From Actinocrinis sp035653575 (GTDB lineage: Bacteria; Actinomycetota; Actinomycetes; Streptomycetales; Catenulisporaceae), in assembly GCF_035653575.1 (NCBI RefSeq), contig NZ_DASRBQ010000111.1, forward strand, positions 65,684 to 129,683: a stretch of DNA of 64,000 nucleotides. Reading direction: 5' to 3'. Every line of letters starts with the position of its first letter. Position 1 is the first letter of the stretch. A model generated the notes under the pieces. The model was not told where the DNA came from. It ran no database searches and was given only the letters and a program-made list of their open reading frames with translations. Shown one piece after another: positions 33,160 through 41,810 of the stretch. The position numbers were made by a program, and so were the translations under genes.

Positions 33160-34767
33160 GTGGGGGCACCAGGTGCGGCGCGATCAGCGAAAGCCGCGAA
33201 GGATCGGGCGCGGCCGGGTGGCGGCGCGGCGCTGAGGTCCAAGCGCACCGCCCGGCCGGGAAAACCAGTACGCCAGGCGTCGGCAACAGGCTTCGTGGTC
33301 GCCTGGCTGCTGCTCGCGGGATCAGTGTCCTTCCTCGCGTGGGCTTGGATCGCCAGCGGGCAGGCCGATGCGTATCAGTCGGGACGGATCTGCGCCGTCG
33401 GCGCCCCGACCGACTCCGGGTGCCGCATCGTCGGGACGGACACCGTGGTGCGTGCATATCAAACGGCTGGCTCGCGCGGCGGAGAAGCCACCACGACGCT
33501 GATCCTGCGCGGCCATGGCGACGTGCCCGGCGGGACGGTGAACGGCCAGATGGCCGACTTCACCGGACTCCCGCCGAAGCCCGGCACGGCCATCTCAGTC
33601 GTCGCGTGGCGAGGAACCGTCATCAGTGCCCAAGGCGACGGATTCAGCGGCGGCTCGAACGCGAACCCGGTCAACGAGTTCGACATCGTATGCGTCGTTG
33701 CGATGCTGCTTCTCGTGGCGGGCCTCGGCGTCGTGCACCTCGCGCGAAGTTCCCGCGACCACGGTCCGCGCGGGCGGCTGCGCAAGGCGAGACGCAACGG
33801 CTTCATCTTCGTCATTCCGGCCGTAGTCCTGCTCCTGCTGCGCGATACCGCCTCGTCGGCCTTCTTCGCGACCGTCAGCGCGCTGTGGATTCTGGCCTGG
33901 TGCGCCGCGTCCACACGGCCGCTGCTGCGCGAGATCGCCGCCGAGGCGAGATCGAGGCCGCAGCCCGCAACAGTCCGCGAGGCAGTGAACGAGGTGCGTA
34001 CCGCGTGGCGGGCAGCCGCGCCGCGCTCGGACGGTTGCCCGGTCAGCGAGCAGGAACAGGCGTGGATCGAGGAATCCATGCTCTGGTTCACCACGCAGTT
34101 CGGCTACGACCCGGTCCAGCGGCCCACCGTGCTGCCCACGCGTGACTTCTTCCCGCTGCCTTATGCGGGCACTGACGAAGACATCAAAGCCCTGGTACGG
34201 ACTGTCTGCCCGATGATGGGCCTGCCGCCAGATCGGATCACCGTCCGGCTGGTGGGCACGCCGTCCCGCGATCCCGAGATGTTCAAGTACGTCGTGCACA
34301 GCGAGAGCTTCGCGGCGGGCGTCTTCGAGCAGGACGAAAGCGGCGCGAGAATCATCACCCTCGATCGCGACTCATCTGCCGACCAGTCGCGCATGACCGC
34401 GGTCATCGCACACGAACTCGCGCACGCGAGGCTGAACGGTGAGGGCAGGATCGAGCCCGGGCGGGCGGACATGGAGGCGCTCACCGACCTGGCCACGGTC
34501 TTCTTCGGCCTCGGCATCTTCAACGCCAACGCCGCGCGTACCGCGAAGCCGAACGCCTCCGGCGTCTCGGTCCAGCGGCTCGGCTACCTGGATCAGCGCA
34601 TGTTCGGGTACGCACTCGCCTGCTACACGCGGATGCGGCACAACCCCGCGCCGAAGTGGCAGTCGTATCTTTCGCCACCACCGGGCGAGTACCTGAAGAA
34701 AGGCGTCGCGTACCTTCAAAAGGCCGCGCCGTACGGCGGCTTCCCGACCCAAAAGCAGAACACGTAG
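33160..34767 (+). CDS. Membrane protein with C-terminal HExxH metallopeptidase-like domain
   Basis: A 535-residue protein I cannot place in a named family. The first helix is FVVAWLLLAGSVSFLAWAW (about 47-65), followed by a 130-residue external stretch with a possible disulfide (SGRICAVGAPTDSGC). Three more helices span about 180-255 (FDIVCVVAMLLLVAGLGVV, FIFVIPAVVLLLL, FFATVSALWILAWCA). The cytosolic C-terminal domain carries TAVIAHELAHARL (His418-Glu-x-x-His422) and Glu439 in DMEALTDLA, spaced like a gluzincin third ligand. Peptidase activity is therefore plausible but unproven. GTG 33160 after a G-rich stretch is the likely start. No partner gene is evident. Confidence 0.7.
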   Translation: MGAPGAARSAKAAKDRARPGGGAALRSKRTARPGKPVRQASATGFVVAWLLLAGSVSFLAWAWIASGQADAYQSGRICAVGAPTDSGCRIVGTDTVVRAYQTAGSRGGEATTTLILRGHGDVPGGTVNGQMADFTGLPPKPGTAISVVAWRGTVISAQGDGFSGGSNANPVNEFDIVCVVAMLLLVAGLGVVHLARSSRDHGPRGRLRKARRNGFIFVIPAVVLLLLRDTASSAFFATVSALWILAWCAASTRPLLREIAAEARSRPQPATVREAVNEVRTAWRAAAPRSDGCPVSEQEQAWIEESMLWFTTQFGYDPVQRPTVLPTRDFFPLPYAGTDEDIKALVRTVCPMMGLPPDRITVRLVGTPSRDPEMFKYVVHSESFAAGVFEQDESGARIITLDRDSSADQSRMTAVIAHELAHARLNGEGRIEPGRADMEALTDLATVFFGLGIFNANAARTAKPNASGVSVQRLGYLDQRMFGYALACYTRMRHNPAPKWQSYLSPPPGEYLKKGVAYLQKAAPYGGFPTQKQNT

Positions 34768-34812
34768 AACGCGCGCTTCGCAGGTGGACTGAGCGGCCCG
34801 GACGCGCCGCGG

Positions 34813-35763
34813 CTACCCCACCAGATCGCCGAGCGCCGCGTGGGCCAGGTGCGCCGCGCCGATCAGCCCGGCATCAGTACCCTGCTGCGCTGGCACGACG
34901 ACCAGTCCGCTGGTGAACGGCAGCGCGGCGTACTCCTTCAGGTGCCGCCGCAGCGGGTCGAGGAGCAGCTCTCCGGCCTTGGCGACTCCGCCGCCGACGA
35001 CGACAGCGTCGATCTCCACGAGCGCCGCGGTGGCCGCGACGCCGGCGGCGAGCGCGCGGGCGGCCCGGTCGAACGCGGCCAGCGCCGCGCGGTCCCCCGC
35101 GCGTGCCGCATCGGCCACCGCCTTGGCCGAGCGGTCGCCGTTCGGCGGCTGCCAGCCTTCGCTGATCGCCCGGCGCGCGATCGCCGGGCCGCTGGCCATC
35201 GTTTCCACGCAGCCGCGGCCACCGCACGGACACGCGTCGCCGTCCACGGCCACGCTCAGGTGGCCGACGTGTCCCGCGTTGCCGGTCGGGCCGGGATATA
35301 CCTCGCCGCCGAGGATCAGGCCGCCGCCGACTCCGGTCGACACCGTCATGCACAGCGCGTTGGCATACGGCTGCGCGGCACCGAGCCAGTGTTCTGCGGC
35401 AGCCAGCGCCACGCCGTCGCCGCCGAGCACCACCGGCCGTCCGCCGACGGCCGGAAGCCCACGCACCCGCTCGACCAGCGGGAAGTCACGCCAGCCCGGG
35501 ATGTTGACCGGCGAGACGCTGCCGCGGCTGATGTCCACCGGGCCGGCGCTGCCGATGCCGACCGCCGCCACCCGCTCCCATCCGGGCCCCGCCGAGATCG
35601 AGCCGACGACCCGCGCGACGGCGGCCATCACCTCGTCGGCCGGCCGGGTCGCACGCGTATCCGCGACAACGTGCCTTGATATGGCGCCCGCCGCGTCGAC
35701 GAGGGCACCGGCGATCTTCGTGCCGCCGATGTCGATCGCGGCCACCAGGCTGGGGACGTTCAT
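34813..35763 (-). CDS. ROK-family sugar kinase
   Basis: A 316-residue cytosolic kinase that phosphorylates glucose, N-acetylmannosamine or a related sugar. It has the phosphate motif AIDIGGTKIAGALVD, the ATP-site STGVGGGLILGG, and the ROK zinc site GNAGHVGHLSV...CPCGGRGCVETMASG with the expected His and three Cys. No N-terminal winged helix, so it is a kinase and not a ROK repressor. Close to a carbohydrate island but 1.2 kb from it. It faces the metallopeptidase gene convergently (45-base gap). Confidence 0.9.
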   Translation of the reverse strand: MNVPSLVAAIDIGGTKIAGALVDAAGAISRHVVADTRATRPADEVMAAVARVVGSISAGPGWERVAAVGIGSAGPVDISRGSVSPVNIPGWRDFPLVERVRGLPAVGGRPVVLGGDGVALAAAEHWLGAAQPYANALCMTVSTGVGGGLILGGEVYPGPTGNAGHVGHLSVAVDGDACPCGGRGCVETMASGPAIARRAISEGWQPPNGDRSAKAVADAARAGDRAALAAFDRAARALAAGVAATAALVEIDAVVVGGGVAKAGELLLDPLRRHLKEYAALPFTSGLVVVPAQQGTDAGLIGAAHLAHAALGDLVG

Positions 35764-35927
35764 CCGATTTGACGGCTCCTTGCGGCGCCCGGGATCGGCG
35801 GGGCGCTGATCGCAACGTACACGAGGATGACCGGCATCGCGACGATCAGAGCCAGCCCGAAAGGCCGCGGCCCTGGAAACCGGGAAAACCCCGAAACCGG
35901 CGCCGGGTCTTCGGACCGGCCCCGGGC

Positions 35928-36542
35928 TCAGAACTCCACGCGCATCACGACGCGCCGGACCGTCGGCCGGCTCACCTCGGTGAATCCGGCCGCGACGAAG
36001 CTGTTGCGATCACCGACGTAGAGCTCGCCCCAGGTCATCTCGTAGCCCGGTTTGACGAGCATCGGATAGGCCTCGAGCGCCCGGGCGCCGCGCTCGCGGG
36101 CGAAGCCGACCGAGGCCGCGGCGAGCGCACGGGCAACCCCGCGCCGCCGGAAGCCGGCCCGCGTGACGAAGCAGGTGACGGCCCACACGCCGGGGTCGTC
36201 CTTGTCCTCGGCCCGGCCGGCCCACGGCACCTTCTGCGTACGCAGGTGCGGGTACTCCACCCGCGGCGCCACCGCGCACCAGCCGGCCGGCTCGCCGTCG
36301 AGGTAGGCGATCAAGCCACTGGTCTCGCCGGGCCCGGCGCCCGAGTCGGGGTCGGCGTCGCATCCGACCTGCTCGCGGTGTCGCCACTCGCGCTCCTCGC
36401 GCGCCAGCGCCAGCCACTCGGCGGCCGGAGTACGAAACCACTGGCACTGGCAGCGGGCCGGCTCGCCGCGGCGCCCGAAGACGGCCTGCACGTCCTCCCA
36501 CGAGGCCTCGTTCGCCGGCACGATCCGGATCGCTTCCGCCAT
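35928..36542 (-). CDS. GNAT-family N-acetyltransferase
   Basis: A 204-residue acetyltransferase. ATG 36542 (MAEAIRIVPANEASWEDVQA) follows GGAAGGGACG. It contains VWAVTCFVTRAGFRRRGVARALAAASVGFARERGA, the acetyl-CoA pyrophosphate loop (RRRGVA) of GNAT enzymes, and an N-terminal CQCQWFRTP cysteine pair common to a small actinobacterial subgroup. The acceptor is unknown. Divergent from the ABM gene at 36628. Confidence 0.85.
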   Translation of the reverse strand: MAEAIRIVPANEASWEDVQAVFGRRGEPARCQCQWFRTPAAEWLALAREEREWRHREQVGCDADPDSGAGPGETSGLIAYLDGEPAGWCAVAPRVEYPHLRTQKVPWAGRAEDKDDPGVWAVTCFVTRAGFRRRGVARALAAASVGFARERGARALEAYPMLVKPGYEMTWGELYVGDRNSFVAAGFTEVSRPTVRRVVMRVEF

Positions 36543-36627
36543 GATCGACCCCGTCCCTTCCAATTCGGAAGCTACGTTAACCTCGCCCTCGGACAGCCAG
36601 CCCGCCGCCGCGCCCTTGGAGCGAACC

Positions 36628-36957
36628 ATGACCGCCGAACAGCGCCCCGTCGTCGAACACGCCCAGCTCACCATCACCCCCGGACGCGAGGCCGAGTTCG
36701 AGCAGGCGTTCCAGCGTGGCGAGCAGGCCATCGCCAAGTCCCCCGGCTACCGCTGGAGCCGGCTGATCCGCCAGGTGGAGGACCCGAGCGTCTACCTGCT
36801 GCTGGTCGGCTGGCAGTCGCTCGAAGCGCACACGGTCGAATTCCGCGGCTCCGAGCTGTTCCCGCAGTGGCGCGGCGCCGTCGGCGAGTTCTTCGCCGCG
36901 GCCCCGGTCGTGACCCATTTCGACGCCCGGGACCTCTCCTCCGGCGAGGTCGTCTAG
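36628..36957 (+). CDS. ABM (antibiotic biosynthesis monooxygenase) domain protein
   Basis: A 109-residue dimeric alpha+beta barrel protein starting at ATG 36628 (MTAEQRPVVEHAQLTITPGR) behind GGAGCG. The pattern EHAQLTITPGREAEFEQAF...SPGYRWSRLIRQVEDPSVYLLLVGWQS is typical of the ABM fold found in cofactor-free monooxygenases and haem-degrading enzymes. No adjacent substrate pathway is visible. An upstream in-frame ATG at 36541 overlaps the GNAT start and lacks a ribosome site. Confidence 0.85.
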   Translation: MTAEQRPVVEHAQLTITPGREAEFEQAFQRGEQAIAKSPGYRWSRLIRQVEDPSVYLLLVGWQSLEAHTVEFRGSELFPQWRGAVGEFFAAAPVVTHFDARDLSSGEVV

Positions 36958-36982
36958 CCCGAACCTGCGCGCGTGCGCGGGG

Positions 36983-39229
36983 TCAGCCGGCGTCGGCGCA
37001 GCCGAGGTCGCGGTGAGTCAGGGACATGAGACGCGCGGTGCCGGGACGCGGCAGCCGGACGGTGAGTTCGCCGCGTTCCGGATCCCAGGACAGGTCGGTG
37101 TCCGTAGCCGTCGCCGCGGGGAAGAGCGTGCGCGGGGTCACATCGTGGCCGCGCAGGTGCGGTACGGCGAGGGTTTGTTCGCTGGCTGACTCGCCGATTC
37201 GGCGCCAGGCGGTCAGGTACGTCGCGAACGGTGCTCGCTGGCCGAGGGCGACCCACGGGTCGGTCCAGCCGGGCAGACCGAGCGGCCAGAAGGGGACCGA
37301 GCGCGGGATGTCGGCGCGGATCAGCTTGTAGACGGCGATCGCCTCGGCGACCAGCGCGCGTTGTTCGGCGCTCATCCGGTTCAGGTAGCCGGAAAGGTGG
37401 ACCCGGCCGAGCAGTGCGCTGGTGAGCGTGAAGGCGTTCAGGTCCTCGTCGTAGCCGGGCTGCGGATACGCCCAGACCGCGGCCTGCTCCGGCGTCATCG
37501 CGGCGGGCGCGGCGGCCGCGATCGGCGGGTAGCGCAACGGGTCCTGCTGGTCGCTGGTGGACTGGAGCTGGAGCCTGGCCAGCAGCGCGTAGTCGGTGCG
37601 CATGCCGCCGGAGGAGCAGTTCTCCAGGATGAGCCCGGGATGCCGGTCGAGCACGGCGTCGAGCCAGGCCAGGTAGGCGCGCTGATGCCCCAGCAGCCCG
37701 GAGCCGGCGCTGCCGCCGAGATCGGTGCCGGGACCGGGGTTGATGTTGTAGTCGAGCTTGAAATAGCCGACGCCGTAGTCCGCGACGAGCCGGTCCACGA
37801 CCTGGTCCAGGTGCCGCACCGCGGCCGGGTGGCGCAGGTCCAACTGGTAGCGGCCGTGCTCGACTACGCGGATCCCGTCGCGCTGGAAGAACGCCTCCTC
37901 GGGCAGCCGCGCCGCGACCGGGCTGCGCAGGCCGACGACCTCCGGTTCGAGCCAGAGCCCCGGCACCATGCCCGCGGCCCTGATGCGGTCGGTGGTCTTG
38001 GCCATGCCGTCCGGGAAGCGCGACCTCGACTCCTGCCACTCGCCGACGCTGTCCCACCAGCCGGCCGCGTCGTCGTCGTACCAGCCGGCGTCGATGACGA
38101 AGACCTCGGCGCCGACGCCGGCCGCCGCGTCGATGAGCGGCGCGAGTTTGTCCGCGGTCGGGTCGCCCATCAGGGTGTTCATGTAGTCGTTGAAGATGAC
38201 CGGCAGCGTGGCTTGTTCCGGGTGCGGGCGGCGCAGCGCGCGGCGGTAGTTCGTCAGCTCGCTGATAGCGGCGGCGAGGGCGTCGTCCGCGGACCCGAGC
38301 GGGGCTGCGCCGAAGGCGACCGCGGCAGGCACGGTGGTGAACTCGTCCCCCGGTTCGAGCGCCTGCCGCCACTGGTGGTCGCAGTCCGTGGGGCCGAGCA
38401 GCGCCAGGTAGGCGGTGCTGCTGTGTTCCCCGATCTCCCAGCGCCAGCCGGCGCTGCTCTCGACCTGCCATGTCAGCGCTCTGCCTCCGCCGCGCGCGAC
38501 GAGGGCGCCCATCGGCAGGTGGCGGCCGGTGGACCAGCTTCCCTGGCTGGTGCGATGGAAGCTGCTGCGCGGGTCCTGGTGGTGCCGGGCCCGGTCGACG
38601 TCCACCAACGCCTCCCGCAAGGGGGCTCGGTGCCAGCGTCCTTCGGCCAGCCAGTCGTTGTCGGCCCAGTGCACGTCGAGGCCGGCCAGGTGGTCGCGCC
38701 CCTCCCCCGCGTCATCCGCTTCCGCCGCCTCGTCGACGAGGCCTGAGATGACGAACGAGGTCACCGATTCGAGCACGAGGCGCCGCACGCCGCGGTTGGC
38801 GATGCGGACCGTCGCCTGCACTGCGCCGACACCGTCGGGCGACCGCAGCAGGATCTGCGCCGCCAGGCCGCTGTCCGGATCCGACAGGTCCACGCGCAAC
38901 TGCGACCAGATGCCATCTCGGCTCTCCTCGTGCCCCTGGTACAGCAGCCGCGATCCGGCGGCGGCGTGAATGCTGCGCTCGCCGGAACGGTTGCGCCCGG
39001 ATCCGGCCACCAGCACCTCGACTAAAGGCAGGAAGAGCGGACCGGTCAAATCGCCGTCGATGTCGGTGCACGCCTCGTCAGCGATGGTGGCGAGGCCCGC
39101 CGCGGAGCCGAGCGCGGCGAGGCGCACGACGCCGTCACGGCCGACGCGGAACTGCAGCCGAAGGTCCGCGTCACCCCAGGTGAAGCTGCTGACCTGGGTT
39201 TTCGCCGGGCTGGCTGGGGCCTGGGGCAC
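36983..39229 (-). CDS. GH36 alpha-galactosidase
   Basis: A 748-residue intracellular alpha-galactosidase that removes terminal alpha-linked galactose, for instance from imported melibiose-, raffinose- or galactomannan-type oligosaccharides. GTG 39229 follows GAGGAG. An N-terminal beta-supersandwich (1-330) is followed by the barrel, with VFVIDAGWYDD, the nucleophile loop YFKLDYN (near residue 493) and the acid/base loop ENCSSGGMRTD (near 545), then a C-terminal beta domain. No signal peptide. It is divergent from the LacI gene at 39356 across a gap containing two LacI-type operators, so it probably shares that control. Confidence 0.93.
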   Translation of the reverse strand: MPQAPASPAKTQVSSFTWGDADLRLQFRVGRDGVVRLAALGSAAGLATIADEACTDIDGDLTGPLFLPLVEVLVAGSGRNRSGERSIHAAAGSRLLYQGHEESRDGIWSQLRVDLSDPDSGLAAQILLRSPDGVGAVQATVRIANRGVRRLVLESVTSFVISGLVDEAAEADDAGEGRDHLAGLDVHWADNDWLAEGRWHRAPLREALVDVDRARHHQDPRSSFHRTSQGSWSTGRHLPMGALVARGGGRALTWQVESSAGWRWEIGEHSSTAYLALLGPTDCDHQWRQALEPGDEFTTVPAAVAFGAAPLGSADDALAAAISELTNYRRALRRPHPEQATLPVIFNDYMNTLMGDPTADKLAPLIDAAAGVGAEVFVIDAGWYDDDAAGWWDSVGEWQESRSRFPDGMAKTTDRIRAAGMVPGLWLEPEVVGLRSPVAARLPEEAFFQRDGIRVVEHGRYQLDLRHPAAVRHLDQVVDRLVADYGVGYFKLDYNINPGPGTDLGGSAGSGLLGHQRAYLAWLDAVLDRHPGLILENCSSGGMRTDYALLARLQLQSTSDQQDPLRYPPIAAAAPAAMTPEQAAVWAYPQPGYDEDLNAFTLTSALLGRVHLSGYLNRMSAEQRALVAEAIAVYKLIRADIPRSVPFWPLGLPGWTDPWVALGQRAPFATYLTAWRRIGESASEQTLAVPHLRGHDVTPRTLFPAATATDTDLSWDPERGELTVRLPRPGTARLMSLTHRDLGCADAG

Positions 39230-39320
39230 GGTTGACTCCTCGCTGCGCCGCGTCGCGACCGGCGCGCCGAGCGTACCGCGCGCGGGCCGAAAAGGACGTC
39301 GCGCACTCGGTCGGCAGGTC

Positions 39321-39374
39321 TTGACAGGGGATATGTGACCGTTCACAATCCTGGCATGTCTGTGACCGGTCACA
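39321..39374 (+). promoter_or_regulatory. lacI promoter with two LacI-family operators
   Basis: TTGACA (39321-39326) and CACAAT (39344-39349) lie 17 bases apart, six bases before ATG 39356. Operator 1, TGTGACCGTTCACA (39334-39347), covers the spacer and -10. Operator 2, TGTGACCGGTCACA (39361-39374), is a perfect palindrome inside the first codons of lacI. Centres are 27 bases apart. The layout predicts autorepression and a leaderless transcript. Confidence 0.75.
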
Positions 39375-40447
39375 CAAGCCCCTCGCCCGCCGAGAGCACC
39401 TCGGAGCAGGCCGCCGGCGGCCCTTCCCGCCAGCGCACTCGCGCGGTGAGCATCCGGGACGTGGCGAAGGCCGCGGGGGTCTCTTACCAGACGGTCTCGC
39501 GCGTGATCAACGGCAACTCGTATGTGCGCGACTCGACCCGGGACCGGGTGCAGGCCGCGATCGCCGAGCTGGGCTTCCGGCCGAACTCGGCGGCGCGCGC
39601 ACTGGCCAGCGGGGAGAACCGGTCGCTGACCGTGGTCACCTCCAACACGACCCTGTACGGCTACGCGGCCACGCTGCAGGGCATCGAGGAGGCCGCGCGC
39701 GCCGCCGCGTTTTCCGTCGGCATCAGCGTTCTGGAATCCTCCGACGACGGGCACGTGCGGGCCGCCGTCGACCGGGCCGCGGACTCCAGCGGCTCGGTCA
39801 TCGTGATCGCGTTCGACCACGCCGGAACCCTTGCGCTGCAAGCGATTCCGGACGGGGTGCCGGTCGCCGCCGCGGTGGAGACACCCGAGACCGCGCCGCA
39901 GGCCGGACAGCCGTGGGTGTGGATCGACGACGGCGAGGCGGCGCGATCCGCGACCCGCTACCTGCTCGAACTCGGCCACCCGACAGTGCATTACGTCGCC
40001 ATCCCGTCCACTACGCACACCAGCCGCCGCACCGCCGGATGGCGCGCAGCCCTCACGGCAGCCGGCGTGACGGCGCCCGAACCCGTGGGCGCCGGCTGGG
40101 ACGCGCTGGCCGGCTATCAGGCCGGCCGCACTCTCGCCCGCGACCCCGCGGTGAGCGCGATCCTGTGCGGCAACGACGACCTCGCGCTCGGCGTGATCCG
40201 CGCGATGCACGAGGCCGGACGCAGCATCCCGGAGAGCGTGAGCGTCGTCGGGTTCGACAACGCCCCGCAATCAGCCTTCTACACCCCGGCGCTCACCACC
40301 GTGCGCATGGACTTCGTCGAGCTCGGGCGGGCTTGTTTCGCCCTGCTGCACAGCGAGATCGAGGGCGCCGCCCCGATCGTGCCGCACCCGGTCGGCCGCC
40401 CCGAGCTCATCGTGCGCGAGAGCGCGGGCTCCTTCCACCACGCATAG
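39356..40447 (+). CDS. LacI-family transcriptional repressor (alpha-galactoside module)
   Basis: About 363 residues. The N-terminal helix-turn-helix is VSIRDVAKAAGVSYQTVSRVINGNSYV with the hinge RPNSAARALASG, followed by a periplasmic-binding-protein-like effector domain (GFDNAPQSAFYTPALTTVRMD near the end). ATG 39356 coincides with the predicted transcription start; GTG 39446 would begin directly at the HTH, and both lack a Shine-Dalgarno. The first 30 residues are disordered. It leads an apparent operon with a sugar ABC transporter and a secreted glycosidase, and faces the GH36 gene. Confidence 0.93.
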   Translation: MSVTGHTSPSPAESTSEQAAGGPSRQRTRAVSIRDVAKAAGVSYQTVSRVINGNSYVRDSTRDRVQAAIAELGFRPNSAARALASGENRSLTVVTSNTTLYGYAATLQGIEEAARAAAFSVGISVLESSDDGHVRAAVDRAADSSGSVIVIAFDHAGTLALQAIPDGVPVAAAVETPETAPQAGQPWVWIDDGEAARSATRYLLELGHPTVHYVAIPSTTHTSRRTAGWRAALTAAGVTAPEPVGAGWDALAGYQAGRTLARDPAVSAILCGNDDLALGVIRAMHEAGRSIPESVSVVGFDNAPQSAFYTPALTTVRMDFVELGRACFALLHSEIEGAAPIVPHPVGRPELIVRESAGSFHHA

Positions 40448-40493
40448 CCAGCCGCATCCACCCTCACCCTCATCCGACGGAAAGCAGACTTCG

Positions 40494-41810
40494 ATGAAGA
40501 AGATTCTGACCGGCGCGGCGCTCGGCTGCGCCCTCGCCCTCGGCGCGGCCGCCTGCTCCAACCCGAGCAGCGGCGGCTCGTCCGCTCCGGCCGCCTCCGG
40601 CTCGCTCAACCCGACCGCCTCGCTCAAGGGCGTGACCCTCACCTTCTGGACCGCGCAGAACAGCGTCGGCGAGCCGAAGCAGGTGATATCGGCCTTCGAG
40701 AAGGCGACCGGCGCGACCGTGAACACCGTGGTCGTCCCGGACCCGTACGAATCGAACTTCCCGACCAAGCTGGCCTCGGGCGAGAAGCCGGACCTGGCCT
40801 TCTGGCAGCCGACCCAGTCCACGCTGCCGTTCATCAACCCCGCGCAGAACCTGCTCAGCCTCGACAACGAGCCGTGGATCAAGCAGCTCGGCTCCACCGA
40901 GCAGTCCCTCGGCCAGGTGGACGGGCACCGCTACGCCGCGGTCGTCACCTCGCCGGCGGTGCTCGGCGTGTACTACAACAAGGCCGACTTCGCGCAGGCG
41001 GGCATCACCAGCATGCCCAAGAGCTACGACGAGCTGCTGGCCGACGCGAAGCTGATCAAGCAGAAGGACGCGGGCGTCGCCCCGTTCTTCGAGGTCGGCG
41101 GGGACAAGTGGCCGCTGCAGTGGCAGGTCCAGCTGCAGATGACGGATCTGCCCGCCTCCTTCTGGACAGCGCTCAACGCGAACAAGGACTCTTGGACCAA
41201 TCCCGCGATTGTTAGCGCTATCACGAAGTACAAGAGCCAGGTTCTCGACGGCGGACTGGCCCAGGCCGACTACAAGACCGGCACCTTCGTGGACCAGGGA
41301 ACCGCGATCATGAAGGGCACCGCGGCGATGGCGGTGAACGTGACCTCGCTCCAGTCGGAGATCCAGGCCGCCTACTCCACCGCGCAGATCGACCAGGCGA
41401 TCGGCTGGTTCCCGGTGGCCGACTCCGCCGCGCAGGCCGAGTACTCCCCCGACCAGACCAACGGCGTGGTCGCGTTCAACACCGGCGACTCGGCGAAGGA
41501 GAACGCGGCCAGGCAGTTCATCGACTTCTGGCTGACCACCGACTACAAGGACTACATCGACTCGCAGAAGGTCGTCTCGGTGGAGCCCTCGGTGCCGAAC
41601 CCGGACGGCCTGCCGCAGACCGCGATCGCACAGGCCCAGGCCCTGCCGACGGCGACCGGCGTGTTCCAGGTCAAGGCCCTGACGGCGCCGGACATGCACC
41701 TGGCCCTGGCCGACATGATCTACGGCACCAAGACCCCGCAACAGGTGGCGCAGGCCTGCGAGGACCAGTTCACCCAGGTGCTCAAGGCACGCGGCGTGGC
41801 AGGGTTCTAA
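40494..41810 (+). CDS. ABC sugar transporter substrate-binding lipoprotein (module 1)
   Basis: A 438-residue family-1 extracellular solute-binding protein, tethered by a lipobox LGAAACS at residues 16-22 after the signal MKKILTGAALGCALALG. The mature domain shows FWTAQNSVGEPKQVISAFEKATGATV and a CUT1-type tail. Likely binds a galactose-containing oligosaccharide, judging by the neighbouring GH36. Its TAA overlaps the ATG of the next permease by one base (TAATG). Confidence 0.92.
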   Translation: MKKILTGAALGCALALGAAACSNPSSGGSSAPAASGSLNPTASLKGVTLTFWTAQNSVGEPKQVISAFEKATGATVNTVVVPDPYESNFPTKLASGEKPDLAFWQPTQSTLPFINPAQNLLSLDNEPWIKQLGSTEQSLGQVDGHRYAAVVTSPAVLGVYYNKADFAQAGITSMPKSYDELLADAKLIKQKDAGVAPFFEVGGDKWPLQWQVQLQMTDLPASFWTALNANKDSWTNPAIVSAITKYKSQVLDGGLAQADYKTGTFVDQGTAIMKGTAAMAVNVTSLQSEIQAAYSTAQIDQAIGWFPVADSAAQAEYSPDQTNGVVAFNTGDSAKENAARQFIDFWLTTDYKDYIDSQKVVSVEPSVPNPDGLPQTAIAQAQALPTATGVFQVKALTAPDMHLALADMIYGTKTPQQVAQACEDQFTQVLKARGVAGF

